A stretch of DNA of 64,000 bases from Paracoccus sp. DMF-8 (GTDB lineage Bacteria; Pseudomonadota; Alphaproteobacteria; Rhodobacterales; Rhodobacteraceae). A program made the translations under genes and the position numbers. A model generated the notes under the pieces. It saw nothing but the letters and a program-made list of their open reading frames with translations. It had not been told where the DNA came from and ran no database searches. Position 1 is the first letter of the stretch, and every line of letters starts with the position of its first letter. The stretch lies in NCBI RefSeq assembly GCF_029309835.1, contig NZ_JARJHL010000017.1, positions 372,001 through 436,000 on the forward strand, given 5' to 3'. Shown here piece after piece: positions 42,479 through 52,291 of this stretch.

Positions 42479-45219
42479 AGCAGATCCTGAGCAGCCTCGA
42501 GGGCATGACGTCCATGTACATGGCGTCGCAGCCCGGCCCCCACACAGCCCAGTCGATCCGGGAGATCATCGCCCAACTGCGTGTCATGCCGATGTTCGCG
42601 GGCCAGGTCGAAGATGGTGACGCAGAGGAACTCGCACGCCTGATCGAGGAGAAATACGGGATCAGCATGGGCTTCGGCGCCATCGTCGATGCCGAGGACT
42701 TCCGCCCTCGGCTGCATGACGCCCGGATCAACGGCGAGATCGGGGATTTCTACTGGGGCAGGTATCGCAAGCTCCTGAACCTGAAGGGACTGCCGAAGTC
42801 AGTGATCGACGCGACGGACGAGGTTACGGATCGGGTGCTGGATCGTCTGGGCGATCCGCGCAACCTGAGCCCATGGAGCCGCCGCGGCATGGTCGTGGGC
42901 CATGTGCAAAGCGGCAAGACCGCCAACTACACCGGGCTCATCTGCAAGGCGGCGGATGCGGGCTATCGCCTGATCGTCGTGATCGCGGGCATCCACAACA
43001 ACCTGCGGAACCAGACGCAGGCGCGGATCGACGAGGGCTTCATCGGCCGGGATACCGGGCGACTAGCCCATGCCAACAGGGCGCAACGCCAGAAGATCAT
43101 CGGTGTCGGTCGGTTTGGTGACAGCCAGTTCCCCGTCTCCCTGACCAACACGATCAAGGACTTCAACAAGGACACGGCTACCTCGAACACCAGCCAGATC
43201 GGGCAATACAACGTGCCCGTCGTGCTGGTGATCAAGAAGAACTCCAGCACGCTGAAGAACCTGCTGGAATGGCTGGAGGAACACTCTGCAACCGGGGCTA
43301 CCAAGATGGTCAGCCAGCCCATGCTGCTGATCGATGACGAGGCCGACAATGCCTCGATCAACACGGCCTACGCACGCGACGAGGTTACCCGGATCAATGG
43401 GCAGCTCCGGCAGCTGCTGTCGATGTTCCACCGCAGCTGCTATGTCGGATACACGGCGACGCCGTTTGCCAACATCTTCATCGACCCGGACACCGATGAT
43501 GATGCCCTTAAGCAGGACCTGTTCCCGCGGCACTTCATCATCGGCCTCGACGCGCCGTCGAACTACTTCGGTGCGCAGAAGGTGTTTCTCGATGCCCGTG
43601 AACGGCATGTCCGTTTGATCGACGACAACGAGGACATCCTTCCAATGAAGCACAAGATCGACCATCCGGTCGACGTGCTGCCGGAAAGCCTCATCCGTGC
43701 CGTGCGCGCATTTGTCGTCGCGCGGGCGATCCGGAACGCCCGGGGCCAGCAGGGGACCCATGCCTCGATGCTGATCAACGCCTCGCGCTTTACGGATGTT
43801 CAGGGGCGGTTGCGGTCCCGGGTAGCCGATGTGGTCGACAGGATACGGGCCGCCGTCGCAGTCGATGGGGCCAAGGGCCATGCTGCGCTTCGCAGCCTGG
43901 AGATTGCCGCCCTGCATGCGGTCTGGGAGTCCGAGTTCACCGAGGCCGAGGGCGCGGACTGGCCCGCCGTCCAGGCCCGTTTGCACGAGGTTCTGGTTGC
44001 CGCGCGTGTTGTCGAGGTCAACGCGTCAAAGCGGTCGCAGCCGCTCGACTATGACCAAGGTGGGGAACATGGCGTGACGGTGATTGCCGTCGGGGGCTTC
44101 TCCCTCTCGCGCGGCCTGACGCTGGAAGGACTGACAATCAGCTACTTCCTGCGGAACTCCATGATGTATGACACCCTGATGCAAATGGGCCGGTGGTTCG
44201 GTTACCGGCCGGGCTACGAGGATCTGTGCCGGATCTGGATCCCTGCCGATGGCGTTGGCTGGTATGCCCATATCCACGAGGCGATGGACGACCTGCAGAC
44301 CCAGCTGAAGCGCATGGAACTTGCCAAGGCGACGCCCGAGCAGTTCGGCCTCGCCGTCCGCAGTCACCCGGAATCGCTGATCGTGACGGCGAGGAACAAG
44401 ATGGGAACGGGGAAGGAATTCCCCATGAAGGTCAGCCTTGAAGAGAAACTGGTCGAAACGACACGCATCGTTGCCGAGGAGGGCCTGATGCGGCGCAACT
44501 TTGCGGCAGGCGAGGCACTGCTGCAGGACTTGGTTTCAGATGGCCTTGCGTTCGAGAAGCGAAGCCGGGGTCACCTGGTGAAGGGCGTGGCCGTCGGGCG
44601 GATCGACGCTTTCCTGCGGACCTTCCGTACGGATCCGGCGAATGTGCCAGCCGATCTTCTGACGGACCCCTGGCTGATCCGCGACTACATCGCCGCCCGG
44701 GCCGACAGCGAATTGCGGCTGTGGGACGTATTTATTGCCAGTTCGACCGGAAAGGAGTTCGATCCGGTCGCCTTCGGGCATCTGGATCTCGTGCCATACG
44801 GGCGGTCGGTCGACCCTCGCGACTTCGCAAAGGGCGTTCTGACGATCAGCGGCACAAGCCGCCGAGTCGGTTCGGCCGAGGATGAACGCGAAGGGCTGAC
44901 GGACGAACAGATCGCGGCGGCCGAGGACGCCTTCAGGCGCGACCGTCCCGAAGCAAAACCGAAGTCCTCCATAAACCCCAGTTACTACAGGTCGGTAGAG
45001 GGACGACGACCGCTGTTGATCTTGCGGCTCGTGCGGCCGAAGGTCGAAGATGCCGATGGCAAGACCGTCTACGGGAAGGACATCCTTGCCTGGGGTCTTT
45101 CCTTCCCGTCCAGCAAGATCGCAGGCGGCACGGTGGAATACATCGTCAACACCATCCGCATGCGCGAGATGTTCGGCGATGAAGAGATCGAGGAGGAGGC
45201 GCGCGGTGATACCGACTGA
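42475..45219 (+). CDS. Z1-domain superfamily II helicase-like protein
   Basis: A 914-residue protein. The Walker A-type loop is GHVQSGKTANYTG (near 142), the DEAD-type Walker B LLIDDEADNAS (near 286) and motif III YVGYTATPFANIF (near 325). The Z1 domain follows, with YFLRNSMMYDTLMQMGRWFGYRPGYEDLCRIW as the helicase C-terminal equivalent. I start at the GTG overlapping the ATPase stop (GTGA), with GAAGGA upstream; an ATG ten codons later is an alternative. It probably translocates on or remodels DNA for the nuclease encoded next. The unusually short overlaps throughout indicate a single operon. Confidence 0.88.
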   Translation: MKQILSSLEGMTSMYMASQPGPHTAQSIREIIAQLRVMPMFAGQVEDGDAEELARLIEEKYGISMGFGAIVDAEDFRPRLHDARINGEIGDFYWGRYRKLLNLKGLPKSVIDATDEVTDRVLDRLGDPRNLSPWSRRGMVVGHVQSGKTANYTGLICKAADAGYRLIVVIAGIHNNLRNQTQARIDEGFIGRDTGRLAHANRAQRQKIIGVGRFGDSQFPVSLTNTIKDFNKDTATSNTSQIGQYNVPVVLVIKKNSSTLKNLLEWLEEHSATGATKMVSQPMLLIDDEADNASINTAYARDEVTRINGQLRQLLSMFHRSCYVGYTATPFANIFIDPDTDDDALKQDLFPRHFIIGLDAPSNYFGAQKVFLDARERHVRLIDDNEDILPMKHKIDHPVDVLPESLIRAVRAFVVARAIRNARGQQGTHASMLINASRFTDVQGRLRSRVADVVDRIRAAVAVDGAKGHAALRSLEIAALHAVWESEFTEAEGADWPAVQARLHEVLVAARVVEVNASKRSQPLDYDQGGEHGVTVIAVGGFSLSRGLTLEGLTISYFLRNSMMYDTLMQMGRWFGYRPGYEDLCRIWIPADGVGWYAHIHEAMDDLQTQLKRMELAKATPEQFGLAVRSHPESLIVTARNKMGTGKEFPMKVSLEEKLVETTRIVAEEGLMRRNFAAGEALLQDLVSDGLAFEKRSRGHLVKGVAVGRIDAFLRTFRTDPANVPADLLTDPWLIRDYIAARADSELRLWDVFIASSTGKEFDPVAFGHLDLVPYGRSVDPRDFAKGVLTISGTSRRVGSAEDEREGLTDEQIAAAEDAFRRDRPEAKPKSSINPSYYRSVEGRRPLLILRLVRPKVEDADGKTVYGKDILAWGLSFPSSKIAGGTVEYIVNTIRMREMFGDEEIEEEARGDTD

Positions 45220-46180
45220 CACGCCATGGTCCGGCCTCGAGGCCGGAAAGGTGGACACGCGCCGGGTTTCGGCATCGGCACGGTGGAACTGGTTCTGGGC
45301 AGTGATGCCGCGGGCGGATGTGGCCCTTGTCCTGCAATTGTCCAACCTGCCGAAACCCGCCCCAGACCTGCCAAAGCTGCGTAACCTCGAAATCCGGTTC
45401 CAGACGCTGCCGCGTGGTCCGATCCTCTACATCCGGCTCAAGGACAGCGCCCAGCTTGAATTGTTCGAGACCCTGTGCCGCGATGTGATCGCGGCAGGCG
45501 AGCTTGCAGAGGCCGAGCCCGAAGCCTTGGAGCGCGCCATCGGCCGCACCTTCCGCTGGCACTATCTGCTACGCGGCGGAAAGCTCGAGGTCTTGTCGGA
45601 GGAAGCCCAGAAGGGCCTGATCGGCGAGATCGAAGTGTTGAAGCTGCTGATTGCCACGCTCGGCGCCAAACCGGCGTTGACCGCATGGACGGGCCCTTCC
45701 GGCGCACCAAAGGATTTCGAACTGAAGGCCGACTGCATCGAGGTCAAGGCGCGGCGCGGGGCTTCGCAGCCCTTCGTGAAGATCGCGAACGAATTCCAGC
45801 TGGCCGACGTGCCGGACCGTCGCCTCTGGCTGGCCGTGCTGGCCGTCGACAAGGTGCAGCCGCCGCACGGCCTGACGCTGACCGAATATGTCTCGGAAGT
45901 CACCGAGCTTCTTGAACGGACCGAACCTTCGGCCATCATGGACTGGGATCTGCACCTGGCTGACGCCGGATTTGACATCCTGCACGACTATTCGGCCTGG
46001 CGCTGGATCGTGTCGTCCCCCGACTTTCATGCCGTGACCAAGGATTTTCCGCGGATTGCTGCGCCCGTGCCGCTTGGACTGTCCGCGGTTTCCTACGCCC
46101 TCGCCCTTTCTGCCTGCACGCCATTCCGGACGGAGTGGGGCGCAGTGCAGGAAAAGCTGAACGAAGCAGACCAGACATGA
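45206..46180 (+). CDS. PD-(D/E)XK motif protein (DUF4420)
   Basis: A 324-residue protein. The nuclease core is in the middle: GLIGEIEVLKLLI gives the helix Glu, and PKDFELKADCIEVKARRG gives the D-x(n)-E-x-K active site (residues about 171-183). A GTG at 45206, inside the end of the Z1 gene and 7 bp after AGGAGGAGG, is the best start. The overlap with AIPR at its 3' end is 4 bp. It is the probable DNA-cutting subunit of the locus. Confidence 0.85.
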   Translation: MIPTDTPWSGLEAGKVDTRRVSASARWNWFWAVMPRADVALVLQLSNLPKPAPDLPKLRNLEIRFQTLPRGPILYIRLKDSAQLELFETLCRDVIAAGELAEAEPEALERAIGRTFRWHYLLRGGKLEVLSEEAQKGLIGEIEVLKLLIATLGAKPALTAWTGPSGAPKDFELKADCIEVKARRGASQPFVKIANEFQLADVPDRRLWLAVLAVDKVQPPHGLTLTEYVSEVTELLERTEPSAIMDWDLHLADAGFDILHDYSAWRWIVSSPDFHAVTKDFPRIAAPVPLGLSAVSYALALSACTPFRTEWGAVQEKLNEADQT

Positions 46181-48246
46181 GCGAACTCGACGAGTATCAT
46201 CAGAACCTGATTGCCGATATCCGCCGCGAAGCGGATGCCAGCGGCGTTTTCCCTGTGGAAGCCTTCTTTGACCGGATGACCGAGCGCCTGACCGAGGCCG
46301 GTGAACTGGAAGTCGCAGACCGCGCCTATTACCAGAGCGGTGAAGGCGGCCAGAGACTGCGGATTGACGGATATGCAGGTGACCCGCGCGACGGCGAAGG
46401 TGTTCTGGGGCTGATCGTCTGCGACTTTGCCGACAGCGACGCTGTCCAGACCTTTGGCAAGGGGGATGTGCCCCCGATCCTGAACCCACTGATCCGCTTT
46501 CTGAAGAAAGCAAAGACCGAGGAATTCCGCGACTCGCTGAACGAGGCCAACCCCGCTTTTCAGGTCTCGGACCTCATCATCACTACGTGGTCGCAGGTCA
46601 CGAAGGTCAAGTTGATCCTTATTTCCAACCGGCAGTACATCGGCCGCGACGATACGGTGAAACTGGCGGAAATCGGCGAGGTGCCGATTACGTGGTCGGT
46701 CTGGGATCTGGCACGCTTCGAGCGGTTCGACCGCTCGGGACAGGCCCGTGAGGACATGGTCATCGACTTTGCCAAGGATTTCCGGGGCACCCCTTCCGGC
46801 ACTCCAAGCGTCGCAATCGGGCGCGGCTCTTGAAAGCTACCTCCTTATCGTGCCGGGGGAGCAGTTGGCCGCGATCTATGACAAGTGGGGCGCACGCCTT
46901 CTCGAGGCCAACGTCCGGTCTTTCCTTCAGGCAAGGGCCAAGACCAACAAGGGCATCCAGAAGACCATCAAGGACGAACCTGAACTCTTCTTCCCCTACA
47001 ACAACGGGCTGTCGGCCACCGCCGATGCCGTTTCGTGCGTGCGGACAGATGACGGGTTGGGTGTAGCCTCGATCAGCAACCTGCAGATCGTCAACGGCGC
47101 CCAGACAACCGGGTCGATCCACGCCGGGCTGAAGTCGGCAAAGGAACAGCTCCCGCAAGTGTTCGTGCAGATGAAACTGACCGTCGTTCCTCCCGACAGG
47201 TCCGAGGACATCGTGCCGAAGATTTCGGAATACGCGAACACCCAGAACAAAGTGAACGCTGCCGATTTCTTCTCGAACCATCCCTTCCACATCCGGATGG
47301 AACAGTTCTCGCGCAGCGTCCTCTTCCCGGCGCGTGCTGGCGAGCGTCACGATACCAAGTGGTTCTACGAGCGTTCGCGCGGGCAGTTCATCAATGCCCG
47401 CGCCAAGCTGACACCAGCCCAGCTGAAGAAGTTCGATCTGGAGTTCCCGAAAACACAGCTCTTCAGCAAGACCGATCTCGCCAAGTTCGAGTTTTCGGCA
47501 GTCGGCCAGCCGCACATCGTTTCGCGAGGGGCCCAGAAGAACTTCGCGGAATTCGCCAAGGACATCGGCGAAGCATGGTCCAAGAGCGACGCCCGGTATG
47601 ACGAGCTCTGGTACAAGCGTCTGATCTCGAAGGCGATCGTGTTTCGATGGCTCGAGGCCGAGGTTCCGAAGCAGCCTTGGTACGAAGGTGGCTATCGCGC
47701 CAACATCGTTACCTACGCCATGGCCAAGGTGTTCCACGATGCAAATGGAGAGAAGCAGGTCCTCGACCTTGACGCAATCTGGCGGCGGCAGTCTGTTCCA
47801 GATGCCCTCCAGCGCGCGCTGCTTCTGGCGGCCGCAGAGGCACACGACGTCATCACTCACCCTCCCGCAGGTGTCCGCAACATGTCGGAATGGGCGAAGC
47901 AGCAGGCCTGCTGGAACGGGATGAAGGGCCGAACGTTGAACTACGACGATGACTTCGACACCTGCCTGACTCTCTGGAGACTTCGCGCGGCAAGGAAAAA
48001 GACGAAAAGAAGAGGACGAAAGAAGACGAAGGGATTTTGGCACAGACAACAGTTGTCAATCTGGGCGCAGCCTTCTGGAAGGATGTGCTCACTTGGGGAC
48101 AAGCGCGGAAGAAGTTGGACCCAAAGGAACAACAGATTATTGGCGTGTGCGCATCGATGCCGCGCCTTACACCTTCACCCGATCAATCACGGCTCGCGCT
48201 GACCGTATTGGGACGCATAAAAGATCAGGGTTTCGGAGAAGGATAG
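46177..48246 (+). pseudogene. AIPR-family protein gene, two single-base frameshifts
   Basis: The N-terminal part (MSELDEYHQNLIADIRREAD) runs in one frame to about 46790. The AIPR domain then continues in the next frame: GAALESYLLIVPGEQLAAIYDKWGARLLEANVRSFLQ, FFPYNNGLSATADA, ISNLQIVNGAQTTGSI. Near 47970 the protein returns to the first frame for its C terminus (AQTTVVNLGAAFWKDVLTWG, ending at 48246). One extra C in the CCCC at 46790-46793 and one missing base near 47968 explain both. Repaired, it is about 689 residues. AIPR proteins are linked to abortive phage infection. It is the last gene of the operon. Confidence 0.85.
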
Positions 48247-48624
48247 CGCTCTGCAGGCGGGCCCCCTCCTCTGGTTCCTCCTCGGCGCTGAACGTATGCG
48301 GGGGGGCGCAGCGCGGCGGTTCGCTAGCGTGAGGCGTTTTCACCGGGGAAGCCAGGCGGAAGCCACCTTGTGCGCTGACGCCGGAATTCGTGAGTCAGAT
48401 CAGCGACTTGCGGAATCACGATCTGGCCGGGGTGGATTCCCAGCGGGAAGCCAGGGAAGCCACCTTCGGGGAAGCCAGGTGGCCGGAAGCCACCGCCGAA
48501 AGCCAATTCGTTAGAAGCCGTTGAATCCGCTTCACTTTTTGGGCTGACAGATGTGCCCCCATTGACCTACCCCTTGATCATCGAAGAATTGCGCCTGGAG
48601 GAACCCCTCTCGGGCGCTTTTCAT
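48247..48624. other. Region between the defence locus and IS66, with short repeats
   Basis: No gene is seen. Six copies of GGAAGCCA (48347, 48358, 48446, 48455, 48470, 48485) occur with short variable spacers. The last bases before the IS (CTTTTCAT) are its target duplication. Confidence 0.6.
48347..48492. repeat. Degenerate GGAAGCCA repeats
   Basis: Six direct copies of GGAAGCCA, mostly followed by GG or CC, in two clusters (2 and 4 copies). This gives alternating GGGAAGCCAGG and GGAAGCCACC units. Function unknown. Confidence 0.6.
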
Positions 48625-48644
48625 GTAACCGTCCGGTCTGACCG

Positions 48645-50144
48645 CTATCCGTTCCATCGCCATGGCAACAGGTCGTCGACCTTGGTGATCTTGTAGTCCG
48701 GGATGCGGGCGAGGGTATCGGCGAGCCAGGCGTTTGGATCGACGGCGTTGAGCTTGGCCGTCTCGATCAGGGTGTAGGCGATTGCGGCGGCCTTGCCGCC
48801 TGCTTCCGAGCCGACGAAGAGGTAATTCTTCCGCCCGAGGGCGATGGCGCGCATGCCGCGTTCGGCGGTGTTGTTGTCCAACTCTAGGATGCCGTGGTCG
48901 AGGTAGGGGCGCAAGCGTTCCATCCGCGCCAGGGCATAGCGGATGGCGGCCGCGAGCGGGGATTTGCCCGAGATTTTGGTCAGTTGCATGGCCAGCCATC
49001 GTTCCAGATCGTCGAAGACCGGGGCAGCATGGGCCTTTCGCAGTTCGGCACGGCGGTCTGGCAGAGCGCCTCTGGCCTCCTTCTCGACGACGTAGAGTTG
49101 CGCGATCCGGCCGATGGCCTCTTCGGCGATGGGGGAGCCTTGCGAGCGGTGAATGTCTACGAACTTGCGCCGCACATGCGCCATGCAGGCGACCTCGCGG
49201 ATGGCACCGGAACGGTAGAGGTCCTCGAACCCGGCATAGCCGTCGGCGTGCATCCAGCCGCGGAACCGGGCGAGATGGTCCTTGGGGTGTTGGCCTTTGC
49301 GGTCGCCCGAGAAGCGATACCAGGCGGCCGGGGGCGCATCGCCGCCCGGCGGGCGCTCATCACGGGCATAGGTCCAGAGCCGGGCGGTCTGGGTCTTGCC
49401 GGTGCCGGGAGCGAGCATGCTGACGGGCGTGTCATCGGCGAAGATCGCCTCGGCCGACAGGACATGGCGGCCGATGGCATCGGCCAGCGGTTCCAGCAGG
49501 GCGGTGCTCTTGCCAACCCAGTCGGCCAGGGTCGAGCGGTTGAGGTCGAGCCCCTCACGGTCGAAGATCTGGCTCTGGCGATAGAGGGGCAGATGGTCGG
49601 CATATTTGCTGACCAGCACATGAGCGAGCAAGCCCGGCCCCGGACGGCCGCGCTCGATGGGGCGCGAGGGCAGCGCGGCCTGGACGAAGCGTTCACAGCA
49701 GGCACAGGTCAGGCGAGGCCGCACGATCCGGTTCACGATGAACCGCCCCGGCACATATTCCAGCTCCTCCGTCACATCCTCGCCGATCCGGCGCAGACGC
49801 CCGCCGCACTCGGCACAGGCATCGGCGCCGGGTGTCAATTCCACTTCCATGCGCGGGATGTGATCCGGGATCGGGCGGCGCTTGGGTTTGTCCTTCTCCT
49901 CGATGTCGGGCAGCTTCATGCGCGCCGTCATCGCGGCGGCGGCGATCTCGCTGGTCTCGAGCGCCAATCGCAGCTGCTCGGCGGCCTCGGACGACGCCCC
50001 GAACCGGTGCGCCCGGTGCCCGGCCAACTGGTGCCGGAGCTTCTCGATCAGGATCGCCTGCGCCCTCACCTCGGCCAGAAGCCGCGCGGTGAAACTGCGC
50101 AGCTCCTCGGGGTCATCCGGCAAGGTCAAGGTCTGACTGAGCAT
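48645..50144 (-). CDS. tnpC: IS66 transposase TnpC
   Basis: A 499-residue IS66 transposase. It has an N-terminal leucine-rich coiled segment (LRSFTARLLAEVRAQAILIEKLRHQL), a zinc-finger region (CAECGGRLRR, CACCERF) and the DDE catalytic domain with IFADDTPVSM, MHADGYAGFE and LDNNTAERGMR. Length and domains are complete. It moves the element together with TnpA and TnpB. Confidence 0.93.
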   Translation of the reverse strand: MLSQTLTLPDDPEELRSFTARLLAEVRAQAILIEKLRHQLAGHRAHRFGASSEAAEQLRLALETSEIAAAAMTARMKLPDIEEKDKPKRRPIPDHIPRMEVELTPGADACAECGGRLRRIGEDVTEELEYVPGRFIVNRIVRPRLTCACCERFVQAALPSRPIERGRPGPGLLAHVLVSKYADHLPLYRQSQIFDREGLDLNRSTLADWVGKSTALLEPLADAIGRHVLSAEAIFADDTPVSMLAPGTGKTQTARLWTYARDERPPGGDAPPAAWYRFSGDRKGQHPKDHLARFRGWMHADGYAGFEDLYRSGAIREVACMAHVRRKFVDIHRSQGSPIAEEAIGRIAQLYVVEKEARGALPDRRAELRKAHAAPVFDDLERWLAMQLTKISGKSPLAAAIRYALARMERLRPYLDHGILELDNNTAERGMRAIALGRKNYLFVGSEAGGKAAAIAYTLIETAKLNAVDPNAWLADTLARIPDYKITKVDDLLPWRWNG

Positions 50145-50203
50145 GCCGGGAGTTTATCTTATTGGATTTCTTGTGGGAATCCTCTCCTCTCCGGAGCGGC
50201 GGA

Positions 50204-50551
50204 TTATCCCGCAGCCAATGGCCGCCATGTCCGCTGTGGTGCCCGCCAGTCGATCCCCTCCAGCAGCATCGACAGTTGCGCGGGCGTCAGCGCCACCTTG
50301 CCTTCCTTGGCCGAGGGCCAGACGAACCGGCCTCTCTCCAGCCGCTTCATGAACAGGCAGGCCCCTTGCCCGTCCCACCAGATGATCTTCACGAGGTCAC
50401 CCCGGCGGCCGCGGAAGACGAACAGATGCCCGGTAAACGGGTCCTGCTTCAGCACCGCCTCGGCCTGCGCCGCCAAGGCCGCAAAGCCCCTGCGCATGTC
50501 GGTCACCCCGGCCGCCAACCAGACCCGCGTGCTGACCGGGACCGGGATCAC
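50204..50551 (-). CDS. tnpB: IS66 accessory protein TnpB
   Basis: A 115-residue IS66 Orf2 protein. [20 protein letters not shown] and [22 protein letters not shown] are the signature segments. It overlaps tnpA by 4 bp. It is required with TnpA for transposition in studied IS66 members. Confidence 0.92.
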   Translation of the reverse strand: MIPVPVSTRVWLAAGVTDMRRGFAALAAQAEAVLKQDPFTGHLFVFRGRRGDLVKIIWWDGQGACLFMKRLERGRFVWPSAKEGKVALTPAQLSMLLEGIDWRAPQRTWRPLAAG

Positions 50552-50940
50552 GCCGAAAGCCCCCGGATCAGCCGCACCAGCGCCTCGGGATCATAGCTGC
50601 CACTGATCCGCATCCGATGCCCGCCCGCCAGTTCGATCTCGATGTGGTTGTCGGCGGCGGGCGCTGCCACTGGTGCCTTCACCTCCGCGACAATCTCCAC
50701 CGGCAGAAAGCGCGCCCTCCGACGACGATGCCATCGAAGCCGGGTCCGGCGCATAGCGCGGATCGCGCCGCCATTTGAAGATCAGGTTCGCATTCACCGA
50801 ATAGCGCAGCGCCACCAGGCCACCGACACGCCCCGCGCAGCCGTCTGCATGCAGATCGACCGCTTCTCGTCATCCGTCCAGAGCCGCCTCGTTCGTCGCG
50901 CCACATCCGCACCTTGGTGTCCACCATCGTTAGTGGACAC
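50548..50940 (-). pseudogene. tnpA: IS66 tnpA, two frameshifts
   Basis: Starting at a GTG at 50940, the frame reads STNDGGHQGADVARRTRRLW, then DDEKRSICMQTAARGVSVA, typical of IS66 TnpA. It then shifts to ALRYSVNANLIFKWRRDPRYAPDP and shifts again to FLPVEIVAEVK and [21 protein letters not shown] at the end. Each break fits one missing base (near 50823 and 50717). The HTH is therefore split, and the element may be immobile unless helped in trans. Confidence 0.8.
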
Positions 50941-51028
50941 TATCCCGCACCAGCATCACGCGGCAGAGCGGTCAGACCGGACGGTTACCTTTTCGTTTCC
51001 CCTCCCCCACATCGCGAGCCCCATCCCA

Positions 51029-52291
51029 TGGACCTCGTCTTCGCGCCGAGCCAGGTTGAGTCTTGGCCGATTGCCCGGCTGCGCCCGTATGCCCGCAATG
51101 CCAAGATGCATGGCGACGACCAGGTGGCGAAGATCGCCGCCAGCATGGCCAAGTTCGGCTGGACCGTGCCCTGCATGGTGGCCGGCGACGGCGAGCTGAT
51201 CGCGGGCCATGGCCGGGTGCTGGCGGCCACCATGCTCGGGCTGACCGAGGTGCCGGTGATCCGGCTCAGTCATCTGGACGAGGCGGAACGCCGGGCCTAC
51301 CGGATCGCCGACAACAAGCTGACGGAACTGGGCGAATGGGACGAGGCCATGCTCCGCGACGAGATCGCAGGGCTGCTGGCCGAGGATTTCGACCTGACAC
51401 TCCTTGGCATCAGCGACGATGACCTCGACGCGCTGCTGCGGGATCCGGAGGCGCTGGGCGGCGATGGTCCGGTCGAGGGCGAGGACGATGTTCCGGAAAT
51501 GCCGGTCACGCCGGTGTCGCTGCCGGGCGATCTCTGGCAACTGGGCGCGCACCGGCTTATCTGCGGCGACAGCACTGCGGCCGATGTGGTCGGGCGGCTG
51601 CTGGGCGATGTGCGCCCCCAACTGATGGTCACCGACCCGCCCTATGGCGTGGAGTACGATCCCTCCCGGCGCAACGCCGCGGGCGCAGCCAAGACCAAGC
51701 GCACCGGCCAGGTGCTGAACGACGACCGGGCAGACTGGCGCGAGGCATGGGCGCTGTTCCCCGGCGACGTCGCCTATGTCTGGCACGGCGCGCTGCATGC
51801 CGGGACGGTGGCAGACAGCCACGGCGGCCGCGGGTTTCGCCATCCGGTCGCAGATCATCTGGGCGAAGGACCGGCTGGTCCTCAGCCGCGGCGACTATCA
51901 CTGGCAGCACGAACCCTGCTGGTATGCTGTGCGCGCCAAGGGAAAGGGTCACTGGGCCGGGGACCGCAAGCAGACCACGCTGTGGCAGATCGCCAACCGG
52001 GATCAGGATGCCGACACGGTCCACGGCACCCAGAAGCCGGTCGAGTGCATGCGCCGTCCGATCCTCAACAACTCGAGCCCGGGCGAGGCGGTCTATGAGC
52101 CTTTCATGGGATCGGGCACAACACTGATCGCGGCCGAAACCACCGGGCGGGTGTGCTTCGGCGTGGAACTGAACCCGGCCTATGTCGATGTCGCCATCGA
52201 GCGCTGGCAATCCTTCACGGGTCACGAGGCGGTGCTGGCGGAGACCGGCGAGACTTACGCCGCCCTCAAGTCCAGGAGACTGGCGGCATGA
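51029..52291 (+). pseudogene. ParB-domain DNA methyltransferase (phage), frameshifted
   Basis: The N-terminal ParB/Srx-like domain (SWPIARLRPYARNAKMHGDD, GELIAGHGRVLAATMLGL) covers about residues 1-90. The beta-class amino-methyltransferase part has TDPPYGVEYD (motif IV) first and EPFMGSGTTLIAAE (motif I) later. Reading shifts near 51820: the first frame decays after ALHAGTVADS, and the next resumes AAGFAIRSQIIWAKDRLV. One extra base explains it. Repaired length is about 420 residues. Such genes stand just before the terminase in many Rhodobacteraceae prophages. Confidence 0.82.

Larger units (their letters stand above)
48625..50988 (-). mobile_element. IS66-family insertion sequence (2364 bp)
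   Basis: The terminal inverted repeats are perfect over 22 bp. The left end begins GTAACCGTCCGGTCTGACC, and the right end is its complement at 50967-50988. GTAA is the usual IS66 tip. The flanks CTTTTCAT (48617-48624) and CTTTTCGT (50989-50996) match 7 of 8, the 8-bp target duplication expected for IS66. It carries tnpA, tnpB and tnpC on the minus strand and lies 41 bp before the ParB-methyltransferase gene. Confidence 0.93.

Noticed and set aside
46790-46793. Programmed +1 frameshift in the AIPR gene at CCCC
   Set aside because: There is no stop codon or stimulatory structure at the site, and a second opposite shift occurs later in the gene. Mutation or error is simpler.
48532-48999. Extra small gene overlapping the end of IS66
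   Set aside because: The frame is a shadow of tnpC that runs out through the IS end; it has no independent start.
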